64,000 nt of DNA. It comes from Labilithrix sp. (GTDB taxonomy: Bacteria; Myxococcota_A; Polyangia; Polyangiales; Polyangiaceae). Each line of letters begins with the position of its first letter. Positions within the stretch are counted from its first letter, which is position 1. Below, in pieces: positions 26,518 to 34,815 of this stretch. The position numbers and the translations under genes were made by a program. The stretch covers positions 62,001 through 126,000 of the forward strand of contig JAHBWD010000019.1 of the NCBI GenBank assembly GCA_019637175.1. Direction: 5' to 3'. The notes under the pieces are model-generated. The model ran no database searches and had not been told where the DNA came from. It saw nothing but the letters and a program-made list of their open reading frames with translations.

Positions 26518-27855
26518 TCAATCGACGGCGCGAGCCGGGTCGCGACGCAGGAAGGCGAGCGCGGTCACGAAGGGAACGACCACGAGCCCGTAGCGGCCCG
26601 ATCCGAAGAAGACCGCGTGCGTCGCCGCGGTCGCGAGGATGACGAAGCTCGCGGCCGGCACGAGGATCGGCGCGCGCTCGATCGGGCGGAGCCCGAGGAT
26701 CGCGATCGCGATCGCGCACGCGAGGTAGCCGATCGTGCCCGGGACCAAGACGCACGCGACGAGGCCGATCGCGCAGACGATCTTGCGCGCGCGCGATCGC
26801 GGGCCGTCGAGGCGCCACACGGAGACGAGCGCCGCCGCGAGGAGCAGGCGCGACGCGAGCGTCTCGACGGCGCCGAGCGCGAGCTTCATGCGATACGTGA
26901 AGCGCTCGGGGTTCGCCGCGTGGAGGTACCAGGGCGCGGCGCCGAAGTAGTCGAAGGTGGCGCGGAGCTTCGCGGGCGCGCGCGCGAGCCAGGCGACGGG
27001 ATGGCGCGCGATGACCCGGAGCGCCGCGCTCCCGAAGCACGCGTCCTTCGCGGCCTCGGCGAAGACCTCCTTGCACTCGTCGGGCACCTTCATCTCGTGC
27101 CAGCCGCCGCTCTCGGTCTGCGCTCCGATCGCGAGGTTCCACCCGCCGTTGACGCTCACGAGCGCGCAGCGATCCATGCGCGCGCAGTTGCGCGCCGTCC
27201 ACGGCGCGCACACCGCGAGGGCGACGGCGAGCATGGCCGCGGCGCGAGCCGCGCGCGCCTTCACGCTCGCGGACGCTGACGCGGCGAGCCAGCCCACGAC
27301 GGGCGCGAGCACGAGCGACTGCGGCCGCACGAGCGTCGCGACGCCGAGCACGAGCCCGCACGCAGCCAGCCATCGCCGCCGCGGATCGACGCGCGCGCGC
27401 CGGCCGAGCGCGACCGACAGGATCAAGAGCGACGCCGTGACGCCCTCGGTCATGATCGCCGCGGTGTAGGGCACGAGCGCGGGGTGGAGACCGACAGTGA
27501 GCCCCGCCGCGAGCGCGAGCTTCCGCGGGCTCTGCGCGAGCAGATCCCAGGCGGCCCACGCGGCGCCGGCGCCGAACAGCGCGTTGACGATCATCGCGAG
27601 CGCCGGCTTCGTGCCGAAGACCGCGTACGCGATCGCGACGATCGCGGGGTAGCCGACCGGATAGTGCGCCGCGTACGTCACCGCGCCGTCGGGCCACAGC
27701 CACGTGTACCCGTGGCCCTCCGCGATCCGCGACGCGACCACGTGATAGTACGTCCCGTCGGCGGTCGGCGGGATCGCGCCCGCCGCCCAGGCCGCGAGCG
27801 CGAGGCGCGCGAGCAGCGCGACGGCGAAGACCACGAGCCCGTCGCGTCGGGTCAC
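26518..27855 (-). CDS. GT39-like integral membrane glycosyltransferase
   Basis: A 445-residue protein with about ten hydrophobic segments. The N-terminal loop after the first helix reads PPTADGTYYHVVASRIAEGHGY, the pattern of PMT/ArnT-type (GT39/GT83) transferases in which an acidic residue in the first periplasmic loop is catalytic; a second loop has YPVGYPAIVA. These enzymes use polyprenyl-phosphate sugars as donors. The GTG at 27855 overlaps the Maf stop (GTGA), so the two are coupled. The acceptor cannot be named. The C-terminus is short, without the soluble domain of ArnT. Confidence 0.65.
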   Translation of the reverse strand: MTRRDGLVVFAVALLARLALAAWAAGAIPPTADGTYYHVVASRIAEGHGYTWLWPDGAVTYAAHYPVGYPAIVAIAYAVFGTKPALAMIVNALFGAGAAWAAWDLLAQSPRKLALAAGLTVGLHPALVPYTAAIMTEGVTASLLILSVALGRRARVDPRRRWLAACGLVLGVATLVRPQSLVLAPVVGWLAASASASVKARAARAAAMLAVALAVCAPWTARNCARMDRCALVSVNGGWNLAIGAQTESGGWHEMKVPDECKEVFAEAAKDACFGSAALRVIARHPVAWLARAPAKLRATFDYFGAAPWYLHAANPERFTYRMKLALGAVETLASRLLLAAALVSVWRLDGPRSRARKIVCAIGLVACVLVPGTIGYLACAIAIAILGLRPIERAPILVPAASFVILATAATHAVFFGSGRYGLVVVPFVTALAFLRRDPARAVD

Positions 27856-28460
27856 GAAAGATCCAGCTTCTCCAACGCCACGACGAGCTCGCACGCGGGC
27901 AGGCCGACGACGTTCGTGTACGAGCCCTCGATGCGCGAGACGAGCCCGGCGCCGAGCCCTTGCACGGCGTAGGCTCCCGCCTTGTCGAGCCCCTCGCCGC
28001 TCTCGGCGTACGCGCGCACCTTCGCGGCGGTGAGCGGCCGGAACGTGACGCGCGTGACGACCGTCTCCTCGTGGAGCGCGCGCCCGCCCGCGGACGGTCC
28101 GGCGCCGATCGCGAACCGCGTCCAGACCTCGTGGGTGCGGCCGGCGAGCCGCGCGATCATCGACGCGGCCTCGTCGATCGAGGCGGGCTTGCCGAGGATC
28201 GATCCGCCGTCGATCACCGACGTGTCGGCCACGAGCACGGCGGCGGCCGCGGCGGCGTCGGGGGAAGAGAACGCCGCGGCGCTCACCGCCCGGAGCTTCG
28301 CGCGCACGATCCGCGCGAGATACGTCGCGGCGTCTTCGCCGGGCAGCGTCGCCTCGTCGACCTCTGCGACGTGCACCACGAACGGGATCCTCAGGTTCTC
28401 GAGGATCTCGCGACGCCGCGGAGACCCGCTCCCCAGGAGGAGATGCGCGCGCAGATGCAT
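27852..28460 (-). CDS. maf: Maf family nucleotide pyrophosphatase
   Basis: A 202-residue house-cleaning enzyme that hydrolyses non-canonical or methylated nucleoside triphosphates. Motifs: LLGSGSPRRREIL (phosphate-binding S.SPRR), the EVDEATLPGE strand, a DTSV segment with the catalytic Asp, LGKP, and GRTHEVWT, then AGAYAVQGLGAGLVSRIEGSYTNVVGLP, which is highly conserved. The ATG at 28460 is preferred over a TTG six codons earlier. It leads a two-gene operon with the GT39-like gene and is divergent from the outer membrane protein gene. Confidence 0.93.
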   Translation of the reverse strand: MHLRAHLLLGSGSPRRREILENLRIPFVVHVAEVDEATLPGEDAATYLARIVRAKLRAVSAAAFSSPDAAAAAAVLVADTSVIDGGSILGKPASIDEAASMIARLAGRTHEVWTRFAIGAGPSAGGRALHEETVVTRVTFRPLTAAKVRAYAESGEGLDKAGAYAVQGLGAGLVSRIEGSYTNVVGLPACELVVALEKLDLS

Positions 28461-28516
28461 GCGCCGTTCTTTTCCCAATGAAGCCGAAGAGTCAACTCTG
28501 GTATGGTGCGGGCCAG

Positions 28517-29656
28517 ATGCGAACGGCCATCACGGCCTGGGGCGCGGCGGCCCTTGTGGTGATGTCGATCGGCGAGGCCCACGCCGACGACTGCGGCAGT
28601 CCGCTCGTCAACACTTGCATCAACAGCGACACGTACTGGCCGACGGCCGGTCCGATGCGCTTCGCCCACGTCATGGGCACCGAGACGGTCGGCCGCGGCC
28701 AGATCGGCTTCGGCCTCGTGAGCACCTACCTCTCGCGGCCCGTGCTGCTCCGCGTGGCGACGCCGGGCTCGGGCGGCAGCGATCAGTTCGTCGTCGACGA
28801 CCAGCTCAACACGAACTTCCTCTTCGCCTACGGCGTGACCGATCGCCTCCAGCTCGACTTCGCGCTCCCGGTCACGCTCATCCAGACGGGCGCGGGGCTC
28901 AGCCCGCTCACCGGCGGCGAGGATCTGCGCGACACGGCGATGCGCGATCTGCGCTTCGGCTTCGTCTACACGCTCGTGCCCCGCGCGCGCATCCTGCCGG
29001 AGATCGCGGGCGAGAGAGGCGGCGAGGGCAACGCGTGGTCGCTCGCGTCCCGCTTCAACGTGTCCGCGCCGACGGGCGACGCCGGCTCGTTCGCGGGGGA
29101 TCGCGGCGTCGTCCTCGCGCCGAGCCTCGCGGGCGACTTCCGCCACAAGATCTTCTTCGCCGGGGCCGATCTCGGCGCGCGCATCCGCCCGGTCACCGAG
29201 TTCGCCGGCGCCCGCGTCGGCACACAGATCACGACGGGCCTCGGCGCGGGCATCGACGTCATCGAGCGCGAGCGTCTCTCCTTCATGGCCGAGGCCCGCG
29301 CCTTCTTCAACCTCCCCGAGCAAGCCGACACGGCGCAGTCGGCCTTCGGGATCACGAGCCGCCCGAACGGCAAGGCGATCTTCCCCGCGGAGTGGATGAT
29401 CTCGGCGCGGAGCGCGCCGCTGCTCGCCGGCGACGTGTCGTTCATGCTCGGCGGCGGCGGCCCGATCCCGATCGGCGACGCGGCGATCACCGTGCCGCGA
29501 TTCCGCTTCGTGCTCGGCGTCGTCTATGCGCCGATGTCGCGCGACACCGACGGCGACGGCGTCCTCGACAAGAACGATCTGTGCCCGACGCGACCAGGCG
29601 AACGTGGGGGTGATCGACCGGGCTGCCCGGCGGAAAGCGCGGAGAAGAACCCATGA
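28517..29656 (+). CDS. Outer membrane beta-barrel protein with Ca-binding tail
   Basis: A 379-residue exported protein: signal peptide ending AHA before DDCGS, then repeated amphipathic strands (GQIGFGLVSTYLSRPVLL, NFLFAYGVTDRLQLDFALPV, LRFGFVYTLVP and so on) expected of a transporter-type beta barrel (OmpA/DUF3187-like). The C-terminus carries one thrombospondin type-3-like repeat, DTDGDGVLDKNDLCP, which binds calcium and often precedes an OmpA domain; here the gene ends soon after, without that domain. A TATGGT hexamer 9 nt before the ATG may be a -10 box. It overlaps the next gene (ATGA). Confidence 0.75.
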   Translation: MRTAITAWGAAALVVMSIGEAHADDCGSPLVNTCINSDTYWPTAGPMRFAHVMGTETVGRGQIGFGLVSTYLSRPVLLRVATPGSGGSDQFVVDDQLNTNFLFAYGVTDRLQLDFALPVTLIQTGAGLSPLTGGEDLRDTAMRDLRFGFVYTLVPRARILPEIAGERGGEGNAWSLASRFNVSAPTGDAGSFAGDRGVVLAPSLAGDFRHKIFFAGADLGARIRPVTEFAGARVGTQITTGLGAGIDVIERERLSFMAEARAFFNLPEQADTAQSAFGITSRPNGKAIFPAEWMISARSAPLLAGDVSFMLGGGGPIPIGDAAITVPRFRFVLGVVYAPMSRDTDGDGVLDKNDLCPTRPGERGGDRPGCPAESAEKNP

Positions 29657-30516
29657 CCGTCACGACGACCGGCGCGCGACACGTCCTCCTCCGGCTCTCG
29701 GATCCTGCCCGCTTGCCCGACGCGATCCTCGCTCCGCTGCGCGACGAGGTCGTCCTCGCCGGATGGATGCGCGCGAGCGGCGTGCTCGCCGACGTCCATA
29801 TCCGCGCGTTCGATCCGCACGCCGCGGGCTTCGGCCCCGCGCGGCGCATCGTCGGTCCCGTCCAGGTCGTCGTCCTCGAAGGGAGCATCGGCCTCTCCTC
29901 GGGCGACGTCTCTTGCGGCCTGCGCGCCGTGATCTCGCGCGAAACCGAGTCGGGCCTCGAGACGATCGCGGGCGAGCTGCTCGAGGCGCGCGTCATCGCG
30001 CTCGAAGCGCACGTGCTCGCGTTCGACGAGCTCACCGCGACGCGTGAGGTCGATCGCTCCGGCGTCACGCTGCTCGAGGTCGCCGCGACCGGCGCCCCTC
30101 CCCGCCCCGCTCCCGCGGCTCCCGCTCCCCCGGCTCCCGCTCCCGCGTCTCCCCCTCCCGCCCCCGCGCTCGCTCCCGCTCCCGCTCCCGCGCTCGCTCC
30201 CGCTCCCGCTCCCGCCCCCGCGCCGGTCCCCAAGCCTTCCCCGACCTTCAGCGCGCCCACGGCGCTCCCGCTCCGCCCGGTCCGCCCTCCGGAGCCCGAA
30301 GAAGAAGAGCAGATCGTCCCCGAAGCCGGCGACGTCGTGGAGCACTTCGCCTTCGGCCGCTGCGAGGTCGTGAAGACCGACGGCGATCGCCTCCACGTCC
30401 GCCTCGGCAAAGACGGACGCATCAAAGAGATCGCCCTCGAGATGCTCAAGGTCTCGCCGCTGCCCCCCGAAGACGGCCAGACCTCACGCCACTACAAGCT
30501 CGCGCGCAAGCTCTGA
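29653..30516 (+). CDS. PPC/DUF296-domain protein with Pro-Ala linker
   Basis: A 287-residue protein in three parts. Residues about 15-145 match the PPC (DUF296) fold: GVLADVHIRAFDP, RRIVGPVQVVVLEGSIGLSSG, then LLEARVIALEAHVLAFDEL; in plants and bacteria this domain is found in DNA-binding or trimeric regulatory proteins. A Pro-Ala repeat linker (about 148-195) leads to a small C-terminal domain, GDVVEHFAFGRCEVVKTDGDRLHVRL, that resembles SH3-like beta barrels. No signal peptide, so it is likely cytoplasmic. The start overlaps the outer membrane protein stop. Function unknown; a DNA-associated role is a guess from the domain. Confidence 0.65.
   Translation: MTVTTTGARHVLLRLSDPARLPDAILAPLRDEVVLAGWMRASGVLADVHIRAFDPHAAGFGPARRIVGPVQVVVLEGSIGLSSGDVSCGLRAVISRETESGLETIAGELLEARVIALEAHVLAFDELTATREVDRSGVTLLEVAATGAPPRPAPAAPAPPAPAPASPPPAPALAPAPAPALAPAPAPAPAPVPKPSPTFSAPTALPLRPVRPPEPEEEEQIVPEAGDVVEHFAFGRCEVVKTDGDRLHVRLGKDGRIKEIALEMLKVSPLPPEDGQTSRHYKLARKL
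30106..30228 (+). repeat. Degenerate hexamer repeat (CCCGCT type)
   Basis: About 120 bp built of variants of CCCGCT, coding a Pro-Ala linker inside the PPC-domain gene. Such tracts change length easily by slippage, and most changes of one unit keep the frame. Confidence 0.7.
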
Positions 30517-30520
30517 TCGC

Positions 30521-31447
30521 CTACGCGCGCACGGTCGCGGCGTCGGCGCCGACGCGGAGCTCGGTGCTCGGCTTGGCGTGCGCCCACTTGACCATCGCGA
30601 TCCCCACCGCCTTGCCCGAGACGGGGCCGGTCACCGCGCTCTTGATCTCGCCCACCGCTTCGCCCGCCGGCGTCGTCACCGCGGCGCCGCGCGCGGGCAC
30701 CGCGCCCTCGATGTCGACGGGCACGAGCTTTCGCTTCACGTGCCCGCGGTTCTCGAGCATGTAGACCACCTCCTGCCCGAGGTAGCAGCCCTTCGAGAAC
30801 GACACGGCGAGCTTCTCGAGCGAGGCCTCTTGCGGATAGAGCGTCGCGTCGACCTCGACGCCGAAGCGAGGGAGCCCTTGCTCGACGCGAACGGCCTCCC
30901 ACGCCTCGTCGCTCGCGAACGCGCCGCCGAGACGCGCGGCCTCTTCGGCGAGCCGCGCTTCGATCTCCGCCTTCTCCGCGACGGGCACCGCGATCACGAG
31001 CCCGCCCGCGGGCAAGAGCCGCACCGTTCCGGCGAACGCGCCCGCGCGATCGCGGACGACGCCGCCGAGCTCCGCCGCGCGTGGTCCGTGCGCGATGAAG
31101 AACGACAGCTCCACCGGAACGAGCTCCGCGTCTTCCATGATGAGGTAGTGATCCAGCGTCGCGACGAGCGCGTCGCGGAGATCGCGCGGCACGCCGAGCA
31201 CCACCGACGGATCCGCCCCCTCGGCGGGCGCCAGATAGAGATCCGTCTGGATGCGCCCCTTCTTCTCGACGAGGAGCCCGTAGGCGCCCTCGCCGGGGTC
31301 GAGCTTGGCGAGCTCGCACGTGAGGAGGCCGTTGAGCCAGGAGAGCCGATCCCTTCCGCGGACGACGATCCCGGCGCGCGACGGCTCGGAAACGACGAGC
31401 ACGCTCTCGGCCGCGGCACGCCCCTCTCTCTCGTACGGCGCGTTCAT
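30521..31447 (-). CDS. ygfZ: Folate-binding protein YgfZ (Fe-S assembly factor)
   Basis: A 308-residue tetrahydrofolate-binding protein of the GcvT-like YgfZ/Iba57 family, needed for maturation or repair of certain Fe-S enzymes. The signature KGCYLGQE is present near residue 218 (consensus K-G-C-Y-x-G-Q-E), preceded by EQGLPRFGVEVD and TLYPQEAS, and followed by GHVKRKLVPV. N-terminal blocks SRAGIVVRGRDRLSWLNGLLTCEL and GAYGLLVEKKGRIQTDLYL are typical. Start ATG at 31447. It stands alone on the minus strand. The link with erpA and KorB in the window is functional, not positional. Confidence 0.9.
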   Translation of the reverse strand: MNAPYEREGRAAAESVLVVSEPSRAGIVVRGRDRLSWLNGLLTCELAKLDPGEGAYGLLVEKKGRIQTDLYLAPAEGADPSVVLGVPRDLRDALVATLDHYLIMEDAELVPVELSFFIAHGPRAAELGGVVRDRAGAFAGTVRLLPAGGLVIAVPVAEKAEIEARLAEEAARLGGAFASDEAWEAVRVEQGLPRFGVEVDATLYPQEASLEKLAVSFSKGCYLGQEVVYMLENRGHVKRKLVPVDIEGAVPARGAAVTTPAGEAVGEIKSAVTGPVSGKAVGIAMVKWAHAKPSTELRVGADAATVRA

Positions 31448-31544
31448 GCGTCTCGAGGTTTGCCACAAGCGCCCGAGGAAATCGACGTCTCCAGCCTGAC
31501 GCAGCTTGCGCGCGCGCGGGGCGGAGGGCAAAAATGAGCGACCC

Positions 31545-32579
31545 ATGCCGGGAATCGGCGTCGTCTTCAACCCGCGGAGCGGCAGGAACGTGCGCGATCC
31601 GCGCGCGGCCGGGCGCCTCATGCGAACGATCGGCGATCACGGCGTCGTGCGCGAAGCGCGATCCATCGACGAGCTCTATCGCGTGGCGGAAGACTTCCGC
31701 AGCCTCGACATCGACGTCCTCGGCATCAGCGGCGGCGACGGCACCAACGGCGTCACCATCACCGGCTTCCTCGACGTCTACGAAGGCAGCGCCCTCCCGC
31801 AGATCGCGTTCCTCCGCGGCGGAACGATGAACACCGTGGCCAACTCCGTCGGCGTCCGCCGCGGCCGGCCCGAGGGGCTCCTCCATCGGCTCACGCAAGC
31901 GTACGTCGAGCGTGCGTCGCGCCCGCTGCGCGACGTGGAGCGGCACGTCCTCCGCATGAGCGGCGAAGAGTCCGCGCGAGAGCACGACGCCGGCCCCGCG
32001 AGCGTCCTCCCCGGCGCCGCGCCTCGAGCGAAGCCGCGCGGCGGCTCGACCAAGTACGGCTTCATCTTCGGCACCGGCGTCGTCTACGGCTACCTCGCGG
32101 AGTATTACAGCGAGGGCCCGCCGAACCCGGTCATCGCGGCCAAGACGCTGCTCCGCGGCGTCGGCAGCACGATCGTCCGCGGCGAGATGATCCGCCGCAT
32201 GGCCGAGCCGTTCCGCGGCAGCGTCGAGCTCGACGACGGCACCGTGTGGGACGAGCGCGACTACCTCGCGATCGCAGGCGGCACGATCGATCAGATCGGG
32301 CTGAACTTCCGCCCGTTCTACCGCTACGGCGAACGAGCGGGAGCGTTCCACGTGCTCGGGATCCACACCTCGCCGTTCGGCTTCGTCAAGCAGCTGCCGC
32401 GGATCTGGCGTGCGGCGCCGATGCGGCCCGGGCACACCTACGAGGCGATCACCACGAGCGTCGTCGTTCGATCGCCCAAGAGCCCGATCCGCTACATGAT
32501 CGACGGCGATCTCCACCAATGCGAAGGGCCGCTGCACGTTTCGATCGGTCCGCGCGTTCGGATCGTCGTGGGAACGTGA
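31545..32579 (+). CDS. Diacylglycerol kinase-type lipid kinase
   Basis: A 344-residue protein with the DAGK catalytic domain: N-terminal GIGVVFNPRSGRN, LGISGGDGTNGVTITG (the GGDGT nucleotide-binding motif) and FLRGGTMNTVANSVG (usually P.GT.N..A). The C-terminal beta-sandwich contains VVRSPKSPIRYMIDGDLHQ, with the D-G-D/E motif of the family. It probably phosphorylates a lipid alcohol at the inner membrane. The ATG at 31545 begins the first strand; GGAGGG upstream is better spaced for an out-of-frame ATG at 31534. First gene of a plus-strand run of four. Confidence 0.85.
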   Translation: MPGIGVVFNPRSGRNVRDPRAAGRLMRTIGDHGVVREARSIDELYRVAEDFRSLDIDVLGISGGDGTNGVTITGFLDVYEGSALPQIAFLRGGTMNTVANSVGVRRGRPEGLLHRLTQAYVERASRPLRDVERHVLRMSGEESAREHDAGPASVLPGAAPRAKPRGGSTKYGFIFGTGVVYGYLAEYYSEGPPNPVIAAKTLLRGVGSTIVRGEMIRRMAEPFRGSVELDDGTVWDERDYLAIAGGTIDQIGLNFRPFYRYGERAGAFHVLGIHTSPFGFVKQLPRIWRAAPMRPGHTYEAITTSVVVRSPKSPIRYMIDGDLHQCEGPLHVSIGPRVRIVVGT

Positions 32580-32595
32580 TAGCTTGCGGCTTCAG

Positions 32596-33258
32596 ATGCG
32601 CCCGCTCTCGCTCAAGCGCTCGGCCTTCGGCTTCGCGCTCGTGCTCGCCCTCCTCGGCGGAGGCGGCGCCGCGCGCGCCGGCGGGCTGACCGCGAGCGAA
32701 TCGCAGCGCCTCGAGCGCGGCGAGACCGTGATCCGCCCGCAGACGTACGACGCCGACGATCGCCGCTACGTCGGCGGCATCACGTACACGGTCCTCCGCG
32801 CGGCGCCGGCCGAGATCTCGGCGATCTTCGAAGACGTCGACGCCTACCGCCGCGTGCTCCCGCGCACGAAGCGCGCGCGCTTCGTCGGCATGGACGGCGG
32901 CGACCGCCTCATCGAGCTGGCGCAGGGCAACGCGATCGCCGAAGCCGAGTACACGATCCGCGTCCGCACCGACGTCGGCGGGCGCGAGGTGCGCTTCTGG
33001 CTCGAGCCTTCGCGCCCGCACGACATCGACGACGCGTGGGGCTTTTTCCGCCTCGAGCCGTTCACCACCGAGGCCGGCGAGCCGCGCGTGCTCTTGACGT
33101 ACGCGGCGCTCGTCGACGTCGGACCGGGCATCGTCCGCGAGCTCTTCGAGGAGCGCGTGCGCTCGGCGCTGCTCTCGGTGCCGCAGCTCCTCGGCGGCTA
33201 CGTCGCCGAGGTCCGGCGAACGCGCGCGCCCCTGGCCGCGGCCGAGGTACGTCGCTAG
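32596..33258 (+). CDS. Exported START/SRPBCC-like protein
   Basis: A 220-residue protein with a signal peptide (SAFGFALVLALLGGGGAARA) and a helix-grip (SRPBCC/START) domain: EISAIFEDVDAYRRVLPRTKRARFVG matches the usual N-terminal block of polyketide cyclase-type ligand-binding folds, with YTIRVRTDVGG and LLTYAALVDVGPGIVRELFEERVRSALLSVPQLL behind it. It likely binds a lipid or hydrophobic molecule in the periplasm. The gene lies 16 bp after the lipid kinase and 3 bp before an ABC permease, so a lipid-related operon is plausible. Confidence 0.7.
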   Translation: MRPLSLKRSAFGFALVLALLGGGGAARAGGLTASESQRLERGETVIRPQTYDADDRRYVGGITYTVLRAAPAEISAIFEDVDAYRRVLPRTKRARFVGMDGGDRLIELAQGNAIAEAEYTIRVRTDVGGREVRFWLEPSRPHDIDDAWGFFRLEPFTTEAGEPRVLLTYAALVDVGPGIVRELFEERVRSALLSVPQLLGGYVAEVRRTRAPLAAAEVRR

Positions 33259-33261
33259 GCC

Positions 33262-34194
33262 ATGCTCGGCAGGGTCTTCGCCATCGCGATGAACACCTAC
33301 CGCGAGGCCGTGCGCGCGCGCATTCTCCTCGGCCTCCTCGCCTTCGCGCTCGCCACGTCGGCCTACTCGCTCGTCATCGCCGCGATGTCGGTCCGCCAGG
33401 AGATGCGCATCGTCGCCGATCTCGGCGCGGGATCGATCTCGCTGCTCGCGGTGTTCGTGACGATCGTGCTCGGCGCGACGTCGCTCTATCGCGAGCTCGA
33501 GCTGAAGACGATCTTCCCCATCTTGACGCGCAAGCTTCGCCGCCACGAGTACGTGGTCGGCAAGTACCTCGGGATCTTCGCGACGCTCCTCGTCTTCGTC
33601 GCCGTCGACGGCGCGGCCGTCCTCGCGATCCTCGCGGTTCAGTCGAAGCAGAACGTCGAGCTCACGATCGGCATCGCGATCGGCATGCTCGCGGCGCTCG
33701 GGCTCTTGCTCTGGCGCGCGAGGCACGCGCGCTCGTTCGTTCTCTTGCCCTGGTCGCTCGTCCTCTTCGTCGTGATGTACTTCGCGAGCGCCGGCGCCGG
33801 CCCCGAGCGGCAGGTCCTCGCGGTCTCGTCGCTGCTCACGCTCGCGGAGGTGGCGATCATCGCGGCCATCGCGATGCTCTTCTCCGCGTTCTCCTCGCCG
33901 TTTCTCACGGCGATCTTCACGCTGTGGCTCTTCTTGATCGGGCGATCGGCCGACACGCTCGGCAACATCCCCGCGCGGCTCTTCGGCGAAGGGGTTCGAA
34001 CCGCGGGGATGGTGCTCGCGAAGATCGTCCCGAACCTCAACGTCTACGTGCCGGCGCGCCCCGTCTTGCTCGGCCACCTCCCGCACGTGACGGTCGCCGG
34101 CTACCTCGGGCGCGCGTGGCTCAACGCGATCCTCTACGCCGCGGTGCTCCTCACGCTGAGCGCGATCGTCTTCCGGAGGCGCGACTTCCAGTGA
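33262..34194 (+). CDS. ABC-2 type transporter permease
   Basis: A 310-residue inner-membrane protein with about six hydrophobic segments (for example LLGLLAFALATSAYSLVIAA, SLLAVFVTIVLGATSLY, LLTLAEVAIIAAIAMLFSAF). The layout of an N-terminal NTYREAVRARILLGLL followed by ELELKTIFPILTRKLRRHEYVVGKYLG is characteristic of ABC-2 permeases of the NosY/gliding type. No ATP-binding subunit is adjacent, so the partner must be encoded elsewhere. It overlaps the next gene by GTGA. Confidence 0.8.
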   Translation: MLGRVFAIAMNTYREAVRARILLGLLAFALATSAYSLVIAAMSVRQEMRIVADLGAGSISLLAVFVTIVLGATSLYRELELKTIFPILTRKLRRHEYVVGKYLGIFATLLVFVAVDGAAVLAILAVQSKQNVELTIGIAIGMLAALGLLLWRARHARSFVLLPWSLVLFVVMYFASAGAGPERQVLAVSSLLTLAEVAIIAAIAMLFSAFSSPFLTAIFTLWLFLIGRSADTLGNIPARLFGEGVRTAGMVLAKIVPNLNVYVPARPVLLGHLPHVTVAGYLGRAWLNAILYAAVLLTLSAIVFRRRDFQ

Positions 34195-34814
34195 GCGCCG
34201 ACAGCCGCCGCCTCGCCGCTGGGGCGCTCGCGCTGGTGATCATCGTCTTCTGCGCGGCCTGGGCGGCCCGAGCCTCCGAGGGCCGACGCGCGATCGCCGA
34301 GGCCGACGCCGCGATCGCCCGCGGCGAGCCCTTCGACGCGATCATGGCCGCGCGCGCGGCGGCCGAGGCGCGCTGCCCGCTCTGCGCGTCGCCCGAGGGC
34401 GGCTTCGCGCGCCTCGAGAGGATCGCGAAGGACGCCGAGAAGCGCGGCGACGACGCCACCGCCTTCGCCGCGTGGCGCGCGGTCCGCGCCGCCTCGCTCG
34501 CGACGGTCATCGGCTCGCGGCGCTCCGAGCGCCGCCTCCGCGCCGAAGGCGAGATCGCGCGCTTCGCCCACCGGCTCGACGTCGCCGCCGTGGCGGGAGG
34601 CGCGACGCCGACGGCCGCCGCCGCCGAAGACAAGATGCGCGCGACGCTCGCCGACGACGAGATCCCGAGCGGCGCGACGTTCGCGCTCATCGGTCTCGGC
34701 GGGATCGTGTTCTTCGCGGGCGCGCTCCGCTTCCTGGCGAAGAAGCAGCGCGCCGAGCTCGGCGTCGCGGCGATCGGCGCCGCCACGTCGGCGGCGGCCG
34801 CGATCTTCTTCTGA
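34191..34814 (+). CDS. Two-helix membrane protein, unrecognised
   Basis: A 207-residue protein I do not recognise. It has one hydrophobic helix at the N-terminus (LAAGALALVIIVFCAAWAA) and one or two near the C-terminus (FALIGLGGIVFFAGALRFL, then an Ala-rich tail). Between them is an Ala/Arg-rich helical segment with EADAAIARGEPFDAIMAARAAAEARCPLC, resembling a single TPR-like hairpin. The GTG start overlaps the permease stop, so it may be an accessory part of that transporter. Its stop is 1 bp from the convergent phosphoesterase gene. Confidence 0.65.
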   Translation: MSADSRRLAAGALALVIIVFCAAWAARASEGRRAIAEADAAIARGEPFDAIMAARAAAEARCPLCASPEGGFARLERIAKDAEKRGDDATAFAAWRAVRAASLATVIGSRRSERRLRAEGEIARFAHRLDVAAVAGGATPTAAAAEDKMRATLADDEIPSGATFALIGLGGIVFFAGALRFLAKKQRAELGVAAIGAATSAAAAIFF

Positions 34815-34815
34815 T

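Noticed and set aside
31534..31830. An ATG with a well-placed GGAGGG upstream, in a different frame from the lipid kinase
   Set aside because: The product is a Ser/Arg/Thr-rich shadow without motifs, while the kinase frame carries GGDGT and related blocks from its first strand on.
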